Source: Treponema ruminis (lineage in GTDB: Bacteria; Spirochaetota; Spirochaetia; Treponematales; Treponemataceae). Taken from it: a stretch of DNA of 64,000 nt. Under the pieces are notes generated by a model. It saw only the letters and a list, made by a program, of their open reading frames with translations, was not told the origin of the DNA and did not search any database. The position numbers and the translations under genes are program-made. Shown here one piece after another: positions 43,142 to 51,555 of this stretch; the first letter of the stretch is position 1; the number at the start of each line of letters is the position of its first letter. The stretch is taken from NCBI GenBank assembly GCA_017161305.1, contig CP031518.1, positions 1,116,001 to 1,180,000 on the forward strand, in the 5' to 3' direction.

Positions 43142-44446
43142 ATGTCAATCCAAGCATATATTTTCGACTGTGACGGCACCATTATTGATTCGGGGGAAGA
43201 CATCGCTTTTTGCGTGAACGAAGCCTTGCATCATTTTGGCTACTGGCCGGTCGATGTTAAGAAAATAATCACTTTTCTGGGCGACGGAACCAAAAACCTT
43301 CTGCTTCGTGCCCTTAAATTCTCTACAAAAAATCACTTCAACCTTGAGACTGAATACAATCAGAAGCAGTTTCAGGAAGTCATGGATTTTTACCTCAAGC
43401 TTTACCATTCAAATCCGGTCGTAAAAACTCATCTTTATGCCGGAATCAAGGAGCTTTTGCGCGTGCTCAAAAAGAAGGGCAAAAAAGTCGTCCTTCTGAC
43501 CAACAAGCCTGAAAGCATTGCCCGCCAGATTCTTGAGAAACTTTCGGTTCTTGAATATTTTGACCTTCTCGTAGGCCCTGAGACAAAAAATGAAGAGGGA
43601 AGCCTGCTTAAAATGAAGCCGGAGCCGGACGGACTTGAGTATGCTCTTTCATATCTGAACAAAAATTTCTCGCTTTCACTCTCAAAAGACAATTTCATCA
43701 TGATTGGTGACAGCGCCCAGGACATTAATGCAGGTAAGGCTTTCGGATGCAAGACTGCCGGCTGCCGGGGTGGAATCGGAGACAGGGAAAAGCTTTTGGA
43801 AGCAAAGCCTGACCTCTGTTTTTCGGTCGCAAGTGAAATCGAAAAGTTCATCGACATTCTCTCTGAAGACAAGTGCGACGACTTCATCAAAAACTACGCC
43901 ATGCAGAACGAAGTCCCCATCATGCAGGACGAAGGAAGTGACTTCATCTGCGAGTACATAAAGAGCCACGAAGTAAAAACAATCCTTGAAATCGGAACTG
44001 CAATCGGCTATTCTTCGGTGCGGTTCGCAAAGCTTTCTGACGACATCCGCGTAACAACGATTGAGATTGACGAGGAACGCTACAAGGCGGCTGTTGAAAA
44101 CGTTGCAAAAAACGGACTGACTGACAGAATCACGCTGATTTTCGGAGACGCGCTCACGGCCCAAATCCCAGGCAAATTCGATCTCGTTTTCATCGATGCG
44201 GCAAAAGCCCAGTACATCAAGTTTTTCGAAAAATACAAGGAAAACCTCTCGGAAAGTGGCGTAATCGTAAGCGACAACCTTTCCTTCCACGGCATGGTCG
44301 AGGACTTAAGCCTGACTCACAATTACAGCACAAGAAAACTGGTAAAGAAAATCCGCAAGTACATTGAATTCCTCAAGACAAACGAAGAGTTTGAGACCGA
44401 ATTCCTGAAAAAAGGGGACGGAATTTCGATTTCTAAACGGAAATAA
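43142..44446 (+). CDS. HAD phosphatase fused to a TrmR/YrrM-type O-methyltransferase
   Basis: The 434-residue protein joins two enzymes. Residues 1-240 are a haloacid-dehalogenase phosphatase of the phosphoglycolate phosphatase type: nucleophile and partner in FDCDGTIIDSGED (D9 and D11), LLTNKPE, and GDSAQDINAG. Residues about 245-434 are a SAM-dependent O-methyltransferase with NEVPIMQDEGSDF, the SAM loop LEIGTAIGYSS (282-292), and metal-site aspartates in IDAAKAQY (D352) and SDNL (D378). The second domain most resembles TrmR, which methylates 5-hydroxyuridine at tRNA position 34; substrate is not certain. No linker or stop separates the domains, so it is one polypeptide. I do not recall this fusion as standard. 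Confidence 0.88.
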   Translation: MSIQAYIFDCDGTIIDSGEDIAFCVNEALHHFGYWPVDVKKIITFLGDGTKNLLLRALKFSTKNHFNLETEYNQKQFQEVMDFYLKLYHSNPVVKTHLYAGIKELLRVLKKKGKKVVLLTNKPESIARQILEKLSVLEYFDLLVGPETKNEEGSLLKMKPEPDGLEYALSYLNKNFSLSLSKDNFIMIGDSAQDINAGKAFGCKTAGCRGGIGDREKLLEAKPDLCFSVASEIEKFIDILSEDKCDDFIKNYAMQNEVPIMQDEGSDFICEYIKSHEVKTILEIGTAIGYSSVRFAKLSDDIRVTTIEIDEERYKAAVENVAKNGLTDRITLIFGDALTAQIPGKFDLVFIDAAKAQYIKFFEKYKENLSESGVIVSDNLSFHGMVEDLSLTHNYSTRKLVKKIRKYIEFLKTNEEFETEFLKKGDGISISKRK

Positions 44447-44459
44447 GACTAAATTTTAT

Positions 44460-44509
44460 TAATAATAGGACTTATTACTATTTACAAACTTTCTCAAACA
44501 TGCTAGTAT
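44460..44509 (+). promoter_or_regulatory. Promoter and candidate operator of the perR-like/rubrerythrin operon
   Basis: -35 TTTACA (44481-44486), 17 nt and -10 TAGTAT (44504-44509) precede the ATG at 44532, with an AAGGAGG site. Just upstream, TAATAA (44460-44465) and TTATTA (44472-44477) form a palindrome that resembles an AT-rich Per or Fur box. Autoregulation by the encoded regulator is a fair guess. Confidence 0.45.
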
Positions 44510-44531
44510 TTAGCCATCAAGGAGGTACGCC

Positions 44532-44924
44532 ATGCAGAATCGTAATTCAGCACAGAAAACCTTGATCATGAACATCATGGAAGGGAACAAAACGCATCCC
44601 ACCGCTGATGAGATTTATGACCAGGCAAGAAAGGCTGATCCCCACATAAGCCGCGGAACGGTTTACCGTAATCTGAATCTTCTGGTTGAAAACGGAATTC
44701 TGCTGCGCGTCTCCGTCCCTGATGCAGCCGATCATTTCGACAGCACGTTAAAAGAGCATTTCCATTTTCACTGCAGAAGATGCCACAAGGTTCTTGATGT
44801 GCCGGACGTTTGTCCTTCGGAAGTGATGGCGGTTGAGTCAAAAATGGAAGAGGCGGGCTTCAAATCGCTGTCTCACACAATCGTGTTTGAAGGATTTTGC
44901 CCTGACTGTTCCAAAGAAATATAA
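44532..44924 (+). CDS. Fur-family regulator, PerR-like
   Basis: The 130-residue protein has a winged helix ([30 protein letters not shown] is the DNA-recognition part). The metal site follows as [15 protein letters not shown], and the structural zinc cysteines are CRRC (about 80-83) and CPDC (C-terminal). Such proteins sense peroxide or metal and repress oxidative-stress genes. It is directly followed by rubrerythrin, a classical PerR target, so the PerR subgroup is more likely than Fur. The start has an AAGGAGG site. Confidence 0.88.
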   Translation: MQNRNSAQKTLIMNIMEGNKTHPTADEIYDQARKADPHISRGTVYRNLNLLVENGILLRVSVPDAADHFDSTLKEHFHFHCRRCHKVLDVPDVCPSEVMAVESKMEEAGFKSLSHTIVFEGFCPDCSKEI

Positions 44925-44944
44925 GCAAATTGAGAGGTATTAAA

Positions 44945-45484
44945 ATGAGTAACAAGTATGCAGGAACACAGACAGAGAAAAACTTGCAGGCAGCTTTTGC
45001 CGGAGAAAGCCAGGCAAGGAACAAGTACACATATTTTGCTTCTGTAGCAAAAAAAGAGGGATTTGAGCAGATTTCTGCCATCTTCCAGAAAACAGCCGAC
45101 AACGAAAAAGAGCACGCAAAGCTCTGGTTCAAGGAACTCGGCGGTCTTGGTGACACAAAGGCAAATCTTGCCGCAGCCGCAGAAGGCGAAAACTACGAGT
45201 GGACTGACATGTACGAGGATTTCGCAAAAACTGCTGAAGCTGAAGGTTTTACAGCCCTCGCAGCAAAATTCCGCGGGGTAGCGGCAATCGAAAAACGCCA
45301 CGAAGAGCGATACCGCGCACTTCTCAAGAACATCGAGATGAACGAAGTCTTCGAGAAAAGCACGGTTAAAGTATGGGAATGCCGAAACTGCGGTCATGTA
45401 GTCGTAGGAACAAAGGCTCCGGAAGTTTGTCCGGTTTGCGCTCACCCGAAGAGCTTCTTTGAAATCAGCGAAGAAAACTACTAA
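44945..45484 (+). CDS. rbr: Rubrerythrin
   Basis: Rubrerythrin reduces hydrogen peroxide in anaerobes. The 179-residue protein starts at ATG 44945; an in-frame TTG at 44930 would add five residues but the GAGAGG site fits the ATG. The ferritin-like diiron domain has the E-x-x-x-R segment [10 protein letters not shown] and a second helix KEHAKLWF. The C-terminal rubredoxin-type domain has [10 protein letters not shown] and [11 protein letters not shown]. It is co-transcribed with the PerR-like gene. Confidence 0.96.
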   Translation: MSNKYAGTQTEKNLQAAFAGESQARNKYTYFASVAKKEGFEQISAIFQKTADNEKEHAKLWFKELGGLGDTKANLAAAAEGENYEWTDMYEDFAKTAEAEGFTALAAKFRGVAAIEKRHEERYRALLKNIEMNEVFEKSTVKVWECRNCGHVVVGTKAPEVCPVCAHPKSFFEISEENY

Positions 45485-45519
45485 GATTTCAAATGCCGGG
45501 TTTTATAATTATCCGGCTT

Positions 45520-45625
45520 TATCAAAAAAAACGGCCTTCCGCCGGGAACCTGCCCCAAACCTCGCAGTGAGCGAAGCTCAGGCGGGATTGTGTCAGAACC
45601 CCGGCTCCGGCCGTTTTTTTTGATA
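45520..45625. repeat. Palindromic element with perfect 17-bp arms
   Basis: A 17-nt arm (45520-45536, with eight A and CGGCC) is the exact reverse complement of 45609-45625. The 72-nt interior is GC-rich with smaller palindromes. Because it ends in GGCCG plus eight T, it can also terminate transcription after rubrerythrin. The interior shares CAGAACCCCG with the element at 59409-59506. The flanking A/T runs make it resemble a miniature mobile element or a terminator with an insertion. Confidence 0.65.
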
Positions 45626-45690
45626 TATTTGCAGTGTTTTAATCACGACCTTTGAATTTCACATATAAAATAATGCAAAAACATGCGCAA

Positions 45691-45787
45691 GGGATAGTAG
45701 CGGCGCGAAGCGTTCCGGAGCATCGCGGAGGAATGGAGCGATAGCGGAACCGCGGATAGCCCGACGGCTTTAGCCGGTGCGCCCGGA
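45691..45787 (+). repeat. Dispersed GC-rich repeat, copy 1
   Basis: The element starts GGGATAGTAGCGGCGCGAAG and later holds AATGGAGCGATAGCGGAACC and AGCCCGAC. Much of it recurs at 59409-59506 and, reversed, at 63928-64000. With 45520-45625 it fills the 361-nt gap between rbr and the FemAB gene. It has no reading frame of its own. Confidence 0.75.
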
Positions 45788-45806
45788 ATAAAAATCCCCC
45801 CTCGGA

Positions 45807-45835
45807 TAGTCACACCGTCGTTTTTCTGCTAAAAT
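45807..45835 (+). promoter_or_regulatory. Promoter of the FemAB-type gene
   Basis: -35 TAGTCA (45807-45812), 17 nt, -10 TAAAAT (45830-45835), then 10 nt to the ATG at 45846. This decides the start: the other in-frame ATG (45834) lies inside the -10 box. Confidence 0.5.
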
Positions 45836-45845
45836 GTTCTATATT

Positions 45846-46898
45846 ATGTCTAGACGATTTCAGCAGTCCGAATTCTGGTGTGCTTTTAAGTGTGCGCACG
45901 GATGGACACAAATTTCATGTGAAGGCGTTAATGTCCTCGTTCGTACTTTCAAAAAATCTTTCGTAAATTTTTCTCTTGCCTATGTTCCTCTTGCCCCGGA
46001 AAAGGGTGAGGGCGAGTCAGAAGAGTCTTATATCGCCCGGATCGGTGACTTCACAAAATCACTGAAAACTTTCCTTCCTAAGAACACTCTCTGCGTGCGA
46101 TACGACCTTCCGCTTGACTTTGCAACATGCGAGGAGCGGGATTCTTTCGTCAAAGGCTTTCCTTCGCTCGCAAAAAAGGCAAAAGTCGGAATCAAAAAGA
46201 ACAAGGTTGACATTCAGCCGCCGGATTCAACATATCTTGACCTCACCAAAACCGAGGATGAGCTTCTTGCCGGGATGAAAAACAAATGGCGCTACAATGT
46301 CCGCTATGCTGCAAAGCACGGTGTTGAAGTCCGCGCCGTTACGGCAGATTCAGCTGATTTTGAAAAGGATCTGGATTCATTCTACGAGCTTTACAAGACG
46401 ACAGCCGCCCGCGACGGAATCGGCCTGCACCCGAAAAGCTACTACAGGGATTTGCTTGAGCGGGGCGCAAAATCAGAAAAGTCAGAGGCAGAGGGCGACA
46501 GGACAAAAATCACGCTCTACATCGCAAGTCATGAGGGCGAGGATCTGGCCGCAATCATCACGCTTTTCCAGAGCGACGAGGCGATTTACCTTTACGGCTG
46601 CTCGGGAAACAACAAGCGCAACCTGATGCCGGCTTATCTTGTCCAGTGGACTGCAATCAAAGATGCAAAGGCTTTCGGAAGCAAAATCTATGATTTTTAC
46701 GGAATGCCGCCGACCGACGACGAAAATCACCCGATGCACGGTCTTTACCTCTTTAAGACTGGCTTTGGCGGGGCGCATGTTCACAGACCGGGCAGTTTCG
46801 ACCTTCCGCTAAGCTCAATGTACGCTTTTTACACGCTGGCGGAAAATCTCCGTGCTTTCTGGCACAAAAAAGTGATGAAAAAAATCAGGGGAAGATAA
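45846..46898 (+). CDS. FemA/FemB/FemX-type peptidoglycan aminoacyltransferase
   Basis: The 350-residue protein carries two GNAT-like domains. The FemX-like segment LLAGMKNKWRYNVRYAAKHG (about residues 140-160) marks the family, with YLYGCSGNNKRNLMPAYL in the second domain. Such enzymes attach amino acids from aminoacyl-tRNA to lipid II to build the peptide cross-bridge; the amino acid is unknown here. The start 45846 was chosen from the promoter position; the ATG at 45834 is the alternative. rnz follows after 3 nt. Confidence 0.86.
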   Translation: MSRRFQQSEFWCAFKCAHGWTQISCEGVNVLVRTFKKSFVNFSLAYVPLAPEKGEGESEESYIARIGDFTKSLKTFLPKNTLCVRYDLPLDFATCEERDSFVKGFPSLAKKAKVGIKKNKVDIQPPDSTYLDLTKTEDELLAGMKNKWRYNVRYAAKHGVEVRAVTADSADFEKDLDSFYELYKTTAARDGIGLHPKSYYRDLLERGAKSEKSEAEGDRTKITLYIASHEGEDLAAIITLFQSDEAIYLYGCSGNNKRNLMPAYLVQWTAIKDAKAFGSKIYDFYGMPPTDDENHPMHGLYLFKTGFGGAHVHRPGSFDLPLSSMYAFYTLAENLRAFWHKKVMKKIRGR

Positions 46899-46901
46899 TA
46901 T

Positions 46902-47828
46902 ATGAATCTTGAAGCATTCGTTTTGGGCTGCGGTGGCATGATGCCGCTTCCGTACCGCCATCTTACATCAGTTTTGCTCCGCCGTGACGGTGACCTGTTC
47001 CTTTTTGACTGCGGCGAGGGCACTCAGGTTTCCTTAAAAAGACTCAACCTCAAATGGAAGAAAATAGACGCTATCTTTATTTCGCACACTCACGCTGACC
47101 ATGTGACTGGCCTTCCGGGAATACTCATGCTTTCAGCCCAGGTTGACCGCACCGAGCCTCTCTACATCTACGGTCCGCCGAAAGTTAAGGAATACGTTGA
47201 GACCAGCCGCCAGGTTCTGGACATGTACATCAACTATCCGATTATCATAAAAGAAATTACGGCTCCCTGTGTCGTTCATGAGGGAAAGGACTTTTATATC
47301 CGCGCATTTCCGCTCTCGCACACAAAGACCTGCGTAGGCTACACGCTTGAGGAACTTGACCGCCCGGGCGAATTCAATCCGGAAAAAGCAGAGTCTTTGG
47401 GAATCCCGCGTGGTCCTCTTTGGGGTAAGCTTCAGAGGGGCGAGGAAGTCACTTCTGAAAACGGCAGAATCGTCACTCCGTCAGACGTAATGGGCGAAAA
47501 GCGCAGCGGAAGGAAATTCTCTTTCGTAACGGACACACAGTATCTTCCGAGCATAGCAAAAGAAGTGAAGGGAAGCGACCTCTTGATTTGTGAGGGCATG
47601 TTCGCCGACGACTGCGCGGACCAGGCCAAGGAAAAAAAGCACATGACCGCCCGCCAGGCCGCCACAATCGCCCGCGACTCAGAATCAAAGCGCATGGCAA
47701 TGATTCACTATTCCCCGCGCTACACCGACCGCGAGCTCGACGTACTCTTAAAGCAGGCGCAGGAAGTCTACCCGAAAGCGGAGCTGACGAAGGACCGGAT
47801 GATTTTTGACGTGCCGTATGTGGATTAG
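46902..47828 (+). CDS. rnz: Ribonuclease Z
   Basis: RNase Z trims the 3' end of tRNA precursors. The 308-residue metallo-beta-lactamase fold protein has the zinc motif SHTHADHVTGLPG (about residues 61-73), a flexible-arm region, and FPLSHTKTCVGY and MIHYSPRYTD, which supply later histidines. The start ATG follows the FemAB gene by 3 nt. The HEAT motif typical of many RNase Z proteins is not seen at its usual place. Confidence 0.93.
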   Translation: MNLEAFVLGCGGMMPLPYRHLTSVLLRRDGDLFLFDCGEGTQVSLKRLNLKWKKIDAIFISHTHADHVTGLPGILMLSAQVDRTEPLYIYGPPKVKEYVETSRQVLDMYINYPIIIKEITAPCVVHEGKDFYIRAFPLSHTKTCVGYTLEELDRPGEFNPEKAESLGIPRGPLWGKLQRGEEVTSENGRIVTPSDVMGEKRSGRKFSFVTDTQYLPSIAKEVKGSDLLICEGMFADDCADQAKEKKHMTARQAATIARDSESKRMAMIHYSPRYTDRELDVLLKQAQEVYPKAELTKDRMIFDVPYVD

Positions 47829-47864
47829 GGGAGGGATTTTCTAGCACGGGCGGAAATTTGGTGG

Positions 47865-47875
47865 TATAATATAAT
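47865..47875 (+). promoter_or_regulatory. -10 region of hsdR
   Basis: Overlapping TATAAT boxes (47865-47870 and 47870-47875) lie 6-11 nt before the ATG at 47882; no clear -35 and no ribosome-binding site. Confidence 0.4.
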
Positions 47876-47881
47876 AAAAAA

Positions 47882-50290
47882 ATGAACAGTAAATCCAGCT
47901 TTTCTGAACGCGATATAATCTCAAAATACATTCTCCCCGCAATCGAAGATTCCGGCTGGGACAGGCAAAGCCAAATCAGGGAAGAAGTATCTTTTACTGC
48001 CGGACGAATTTTTGTAAAAGGAAAACTTACAAAACGCGGGGAAAAGAAACGCGCTGACATTATTCTTTATTACAAGCCAAACATTCCAGTTGCTGTTGTA
48101 GAAGCAAAAGACAACAAGCATACTGTCGGGGCCGGAATGCAGCAGGCTTTGGAATATGCAGAGACCCTTGATATTCCTGTTGCAATTTCAAGTAACGGAG
48201 ACGGCTTTGTAATTCAATACCGCAGGAATTGTGCAGATGTTGTTTCAGAAAACGCAGACCTTTACCATTTTCCGACTCCTGAAGAACTCTGGGAATGTTA
48301 CAAAAAATATAACGGACTTGAAACAAAGGAAGCCGAAGAAACATCCCTTTGCTCATACTTTTTTGATGCAGAAGGCCGAAAGCCTCGTTATTATCAGCGG
48401 ATTGCAATCAACAGGACTGTAGAAGCAATCGCCCGCGGTCAGAACAGAATCCTTCTTGTTATGGCAACAGGAACGGGTAAAACTTACACGGCGTTCCAGA
48501 TTATTTACCGCCTCTGGAAATCCGGCTGTAAAAAGCGAATTCTTTATCTTGCAGACAGAAACAACCTCATTACGCAGACAAAAAAAGGCGACTTCAAGCA
48601 CTTTAAGGACAAGCTTACAATCGTTAAACATAAGAAAATCGACAAAGCTTATGAGATTTATCTTGCACTTTATCAGGGACTTACAAACTATGATGAAGAA
48701 AATGATGTTTACAAACAGTTCAGCCCTGACTTTTTTGATTTGATTATTGTTGATGAGTGTCACCGCGGTTCAGTTGATGAAGACAAAGCCTGGCACAAAA
48801 TCTTGAGCTATTTCAACTCAGCCACTCAGATTGGTATGACTGCCACTCCTAAAGAGACAAAGGCACTTTCGAACATTGAATATTTTGGCGAGCCAGTTTA
48901 CACATATTCACTTAAGCAGGGAATTGACGACGGCTTCCTTGCACCGTACAAAGTCCTTCGGGTAGGAATGAATGTTGACCTTGAAGGGTACCGACCTGAG
49001 CATGGTAAGACGGACATTAATGGCGAGCTTGTAGAAGACCGTCTTTATAACACAAAGGATTACGACCGCACGATTATTATCGATGAACGAACGAATTTAG
49101 TTGCCAAAAAGATTATGGAGTATCTGACTAATTCCGACCCGATGGCAAAAACAATTGTTTTCTGCGTTGATATTGAACATGCGGAACGGATGAGACAGGC
49201 TCTTTTGCGCTATGCTCCGCGTGAAATTACTGCCAGAACAGACAAATATATCGTCCGAATCACCGGCGATGATCCGGTTGCAAAAGGATATCTTGAGAAT
49301 TTCATCAATCCAGAAGAACCTTATCCCGTCATTGCGACTACATCAAAACTGATGACGACAGGAACAGATGCAAAGACCTGCAAAGTAATCGCGCTGGATT
49401 CAAATATCGGAAGCATGACAGAATTCAAACAGATTATTGGCCGTGGAACGCGTGTTGAAGAAGATTTTGGAAAGCTGTACTTTACGATTATAGATTTTAG
49501 GAATGTAACAGACAAATTCGCGGACAAGGATTTTGACGGTGCACCAGTGAAAATCAAAGAGACAGCCCAGAATGAGCCAGTTTCCGAAGAAATGATAGAC
49601 AGCGGGGAAAGCGAAAGCCAGATTGACCCGGTAACAGGCGAAGAAGTTGCCTTCCCGGAATATAAGATTGATGAAAATTTTGGCGCGGTGAGCATAGGCG
49701 AGCCAAAAAAGAACGAATCCACCAAACGTGAAAAAATCTATATTGCCGGAGTAGATGTAAGCATCCTGAGCGAAAGAAAGCAATTCCTCGATTCTAACGG
49801 CAAGCTTATTACAACAAGCCTAAAAGAATACACAAAGAACGGAATCCTCACATCGTACCGTTCTCTGGACAACTTCTTACAGGCTTGGAATGATGCTGAG
49901 AAAAAGCGGGTGATTATAGAAGAACTTGAAAATCAGGGACTTAGCTTTGCAGAACTCAAAGAAGAAATAAAATCAGACTTAGATATTTTTGATTTAATCT
50001 GCCATATCGCATGGGATGCTCCCGCACTAACCAGACGCGAAAGAGCCGAAAATGTACGAAAGCGAAATTACTGGACGAAATACGGTGATAAAGCGCGCAC
50101 AGTTCTTGAGGCATTGCTTGATAAATACGCAGAAAGCGGAATTGAAAATATCGAAGACATGAAAATTCTGACAGTCGAGCCATTAAAAGAACTTGGAACT
50201 CCAACAGAACTGGTAGGCTTGTTCGGTGGAAAAACACAGTATCTTGCAGCCATAAGGGAACTGGAATCAGAGATTTATCGCGCGGCATAA
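47882..50290 (+). CDS. hsdR: Type I restriction endonuclease subunit R (EcoEI-like)
   Basis: HsdR moves DNA and cuts it in the type I complex. The 802 residues contain the PD-(D/E)xK nuclease core with D59 and E74-K76 (VVEAKDNKH), the helicase Walker A ATGTGKT (195-201), the DEAD-box motif VDECH (290-294), and ATPKETKAL as motif III. The C-terminal domain is of the EcoEI type. Length is normal for this subfamily, so it is likely intact. It is the first gene of a locus whose S and M genes are displaced by about 2.5 and 9 kb. Confidence 0.95.
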   Translation: MNSKSSFSERDIISKYILPAIEDSGWDRQSQIREEVSFTAGRIFVKGKLTKRGEKKRADIILYYKPNIPVAVVEAKDNKHTVGAGMQQALEYAETLDIPVAISSNGDGFVIQYRRNCADVVSENADLYHFPTPEELWECYKKYNGLETKEAEETSLCSYFFDAEGRKPRYYQRIAINRTVEAIARGQNRILLVMATGTGKTYTAFQIIYRLWKSGCKKRILYLADRNNLITQTKKGDFKHFKDKLTIVKHKKIDKAYEIYLALYQGLTNYDEENDVYKQFSPDFFDLIIVDECHRGSVDEDKAWHKILSYFNSATQIGMTATPKETKALSNIEYFGEPVYTYSLKQGIDDGFLAPYKVLRVGMNVDLEGYRPEHGKTDINGELVEDRLYNTKDYDRTIIIDERTNLVAKKIMEYLTNSDPMAKTIVFCVDIEHAERMRQALLRYAPREITARTDKYIVRITGDDPVAKGYLENFINPEEPYPVIATTSKLMTTGTDAKTCKVIALDSNIGSMTEFKQIIGRGTRVEEDFGKLYFTIIDFRNVTDKFADKDFDGAPVKIKETAQNEPVSEEMIDSGESESQIDPVTGEEVAFPEYKIDENFGAVSIGEPKKNESTKREKIYIAGVDVSILSERKQFLDSNGKLITTSLKEYTKNGILTSYRSLDNFLQAWNDAEKKRVIIEELENQGLSFAELKEEIKSDLDIFDLICHIAWDAPALTRRERAENVRKRNYWTKYGDKARTVLEALLDKYAESGIENIEDMKILTVEPLKELGTPTELVGLFGGKTQYLAAIRELESEIYRAA

Positions 50291-50370
50291 CAAACGGATG
50301 ATGAAGTGTTCTTCTTTGACTAAAGATTTTTGCGTATATCTGCGGAAATCATTAGTCTCAAAAAATTATC

Positions 50371-50481
50371 ATGTACCAAAATTCTCAAAATTTGTGCATG
50401 TTTCTTTTATATGTACCAAAATTGCAAAAATTGGTACATATTTCTTGTCTTATGTACCAAAATGGTGTATAATTGGGACAT
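50371..50481 (+). promoter_or_regulatory. Three phased palindromes: candidate fic operator
   Basis: Three imperfect inverted repeats start at 50371, 50411 and 50452, spaced by 40-41 nt (about four helical turns). Each begins ATGTACCAA; the right arms are TTTGTGCAT (50391-50399), TTGGTACAT (50431-50439) and TTGGGACAT (50473-50481). The middle copy has perfect 9-nt arms. The third overlaps the -10 box and the start codon of fic. This is a typical layout for a repressor operator. Confidence 0.75.
50445..50473 (+). promoter_or_regulatory. Leaderless promoter of the fic gene
   Basis: -35 TTGTCT (50445-50450), 17 nt, -10 TATAAT (50468-50473), then 6 nt to the ATG at 50480. The predicted start site coincides with the ATG. 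The promoter lies within the second gap and third palindrome. Confidence 0.65.
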
Positions 50482-51535
50482 GACTGAATTGCAAAAGCTC
50501 CCGATTGATTCTTCAAAAACGGAAACAATTAAGATTCTCAAAGCAGAAAACAAAGCAGTAAAAATGCTTGCTGAATTAAAAGGCTGTGCAAATCTTATTC
50601 CAAATCAATCTATTCTTATAAATGCAATTGTACTTCAGGAATCAAAAGACAGTTCAGAAATAGAAAATATCATCACAACAAAAGATGATCTTTATAAAGC
50701 CGTATCTGAAACAGTAACTAAAATTGATTCAGCCACAAAAGAAGTTATGTTCTACAGAGAAGCTCTGTATACAGGTTTTAATCAGCTTAAGGAACATGGT
50801 TTTATTTCTATTAATGACATTGTTCAGATTCAAAAAGCTCTTGTTCAAAATGATGCAGGAATCCGAACCTTGCCAGGAACAAAGCTTGTAAACGACACAA
50901 CAAATGAAGTTGTTTATACACCGCCTCAGACAAAAGAAGAAATAGACGAGCTGTTAAAGAATTTTACTGAATATCTGAATAACGAAGATGACAGTCTTTC
51001 AAAGCTTGCCATTCTGCATTATCAGTTTGAAAGTATTCATCCATTTTATGACGGCAACGGAAGAACAGGCCGCATTATAAATATCCTCTATCTGATTTTA
51101 AAACATCACCTTGATGTTCCAATTTTGTATCTCAGTTCATACATCATAAAAAATAAAACTACTTACTATAAACTTTTACAAAATGTAAGAGCGCAAGATG
51201 CATGGGAAGACTGGATTATTTTTATTCTTAAGGGAATTGAAGAAACTGCAGCTGATACAATCCAGAAAGTAAAAGCCATACAAAAACTTCTTGAAGATAC
51301 TGTAGAAAAAGTAAAAGCAGAAGCTCCAAAAATCTACTCAAAAGAATTAATAGAAACTCTTTTTGAAAATCCATATTGCAAAGTTGAATTCATTGTAAGA
51401 TCTCTCGGGGTGGAACGCAAAGCCGCTTCGCGATATTTGCATCAACTGGAAGATATTGGAATACTAAAATGTATAAAAGTAGGCAAAGACAATCTGTTCA
51501 TAAACATTGGATTGATGGGATTGTTGAAGGAATAG
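50480..51535 (+). CDS. Fic-domain protein with C-terminal winged helix
   Basis: Fic proteins transfer AMP or related groups to target proteins. The 351-residue protein has a Fic N-terminal domain with the inhibitory motif SSEIEN (about residues 58-63, the S-x3-E-N type), and the active-site motif HPFYDGNGRTGR (187-198). A winged-helix domain (from about 285: ETLFENPYCKVEFIVRSLG) ends the protein. The start at 50480 is fixed by the promoter; earlier in-frame codons read through palindromic DNA. It stands between hsdR and unknown gene X. Its own C-terminal domain may bind the upstream palindromes. Confidence 0.92.
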   Translation: MTELQKLPIDSSKTETIKILKAENKAVKMLAELKGCANLIPNQSILINAIVLQESKDSSEIENIITTKDDLYKAVSETVTKIDSATKEVMFYREALYTGFNQLKEHGFISINDIVQIQKALVQNDAGIRTLPGTKLVNDTTNEVVYTPPQTKEEIDELLKNFTEYLNNEDDSLSKLAILHYQFESIHPFYDGNGRTGRIINILYLILKHHLDVPILYLSSYIIKNKTTYYKLLQNVRAQDAWEDWIIFILKGIEETAADTIQKVKAIQKLLEDTVEKVKAEAPKIYSKELIETLFENPYCKVEFIVRSLGVERKAASRYLHQLEDIGILKCIKVGKDNLFINIGLMGLLKE

Positions 51536-51555
51536 TAAGTTTTTTAATTAAAAAT

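Noticed and set aside
50298-50483. Short open frame (61 codons) upstream of fic
   Set aside because: It runs through the palindromic operator and promoter region, lacks a ribosome-binding site and has no recognisable product.
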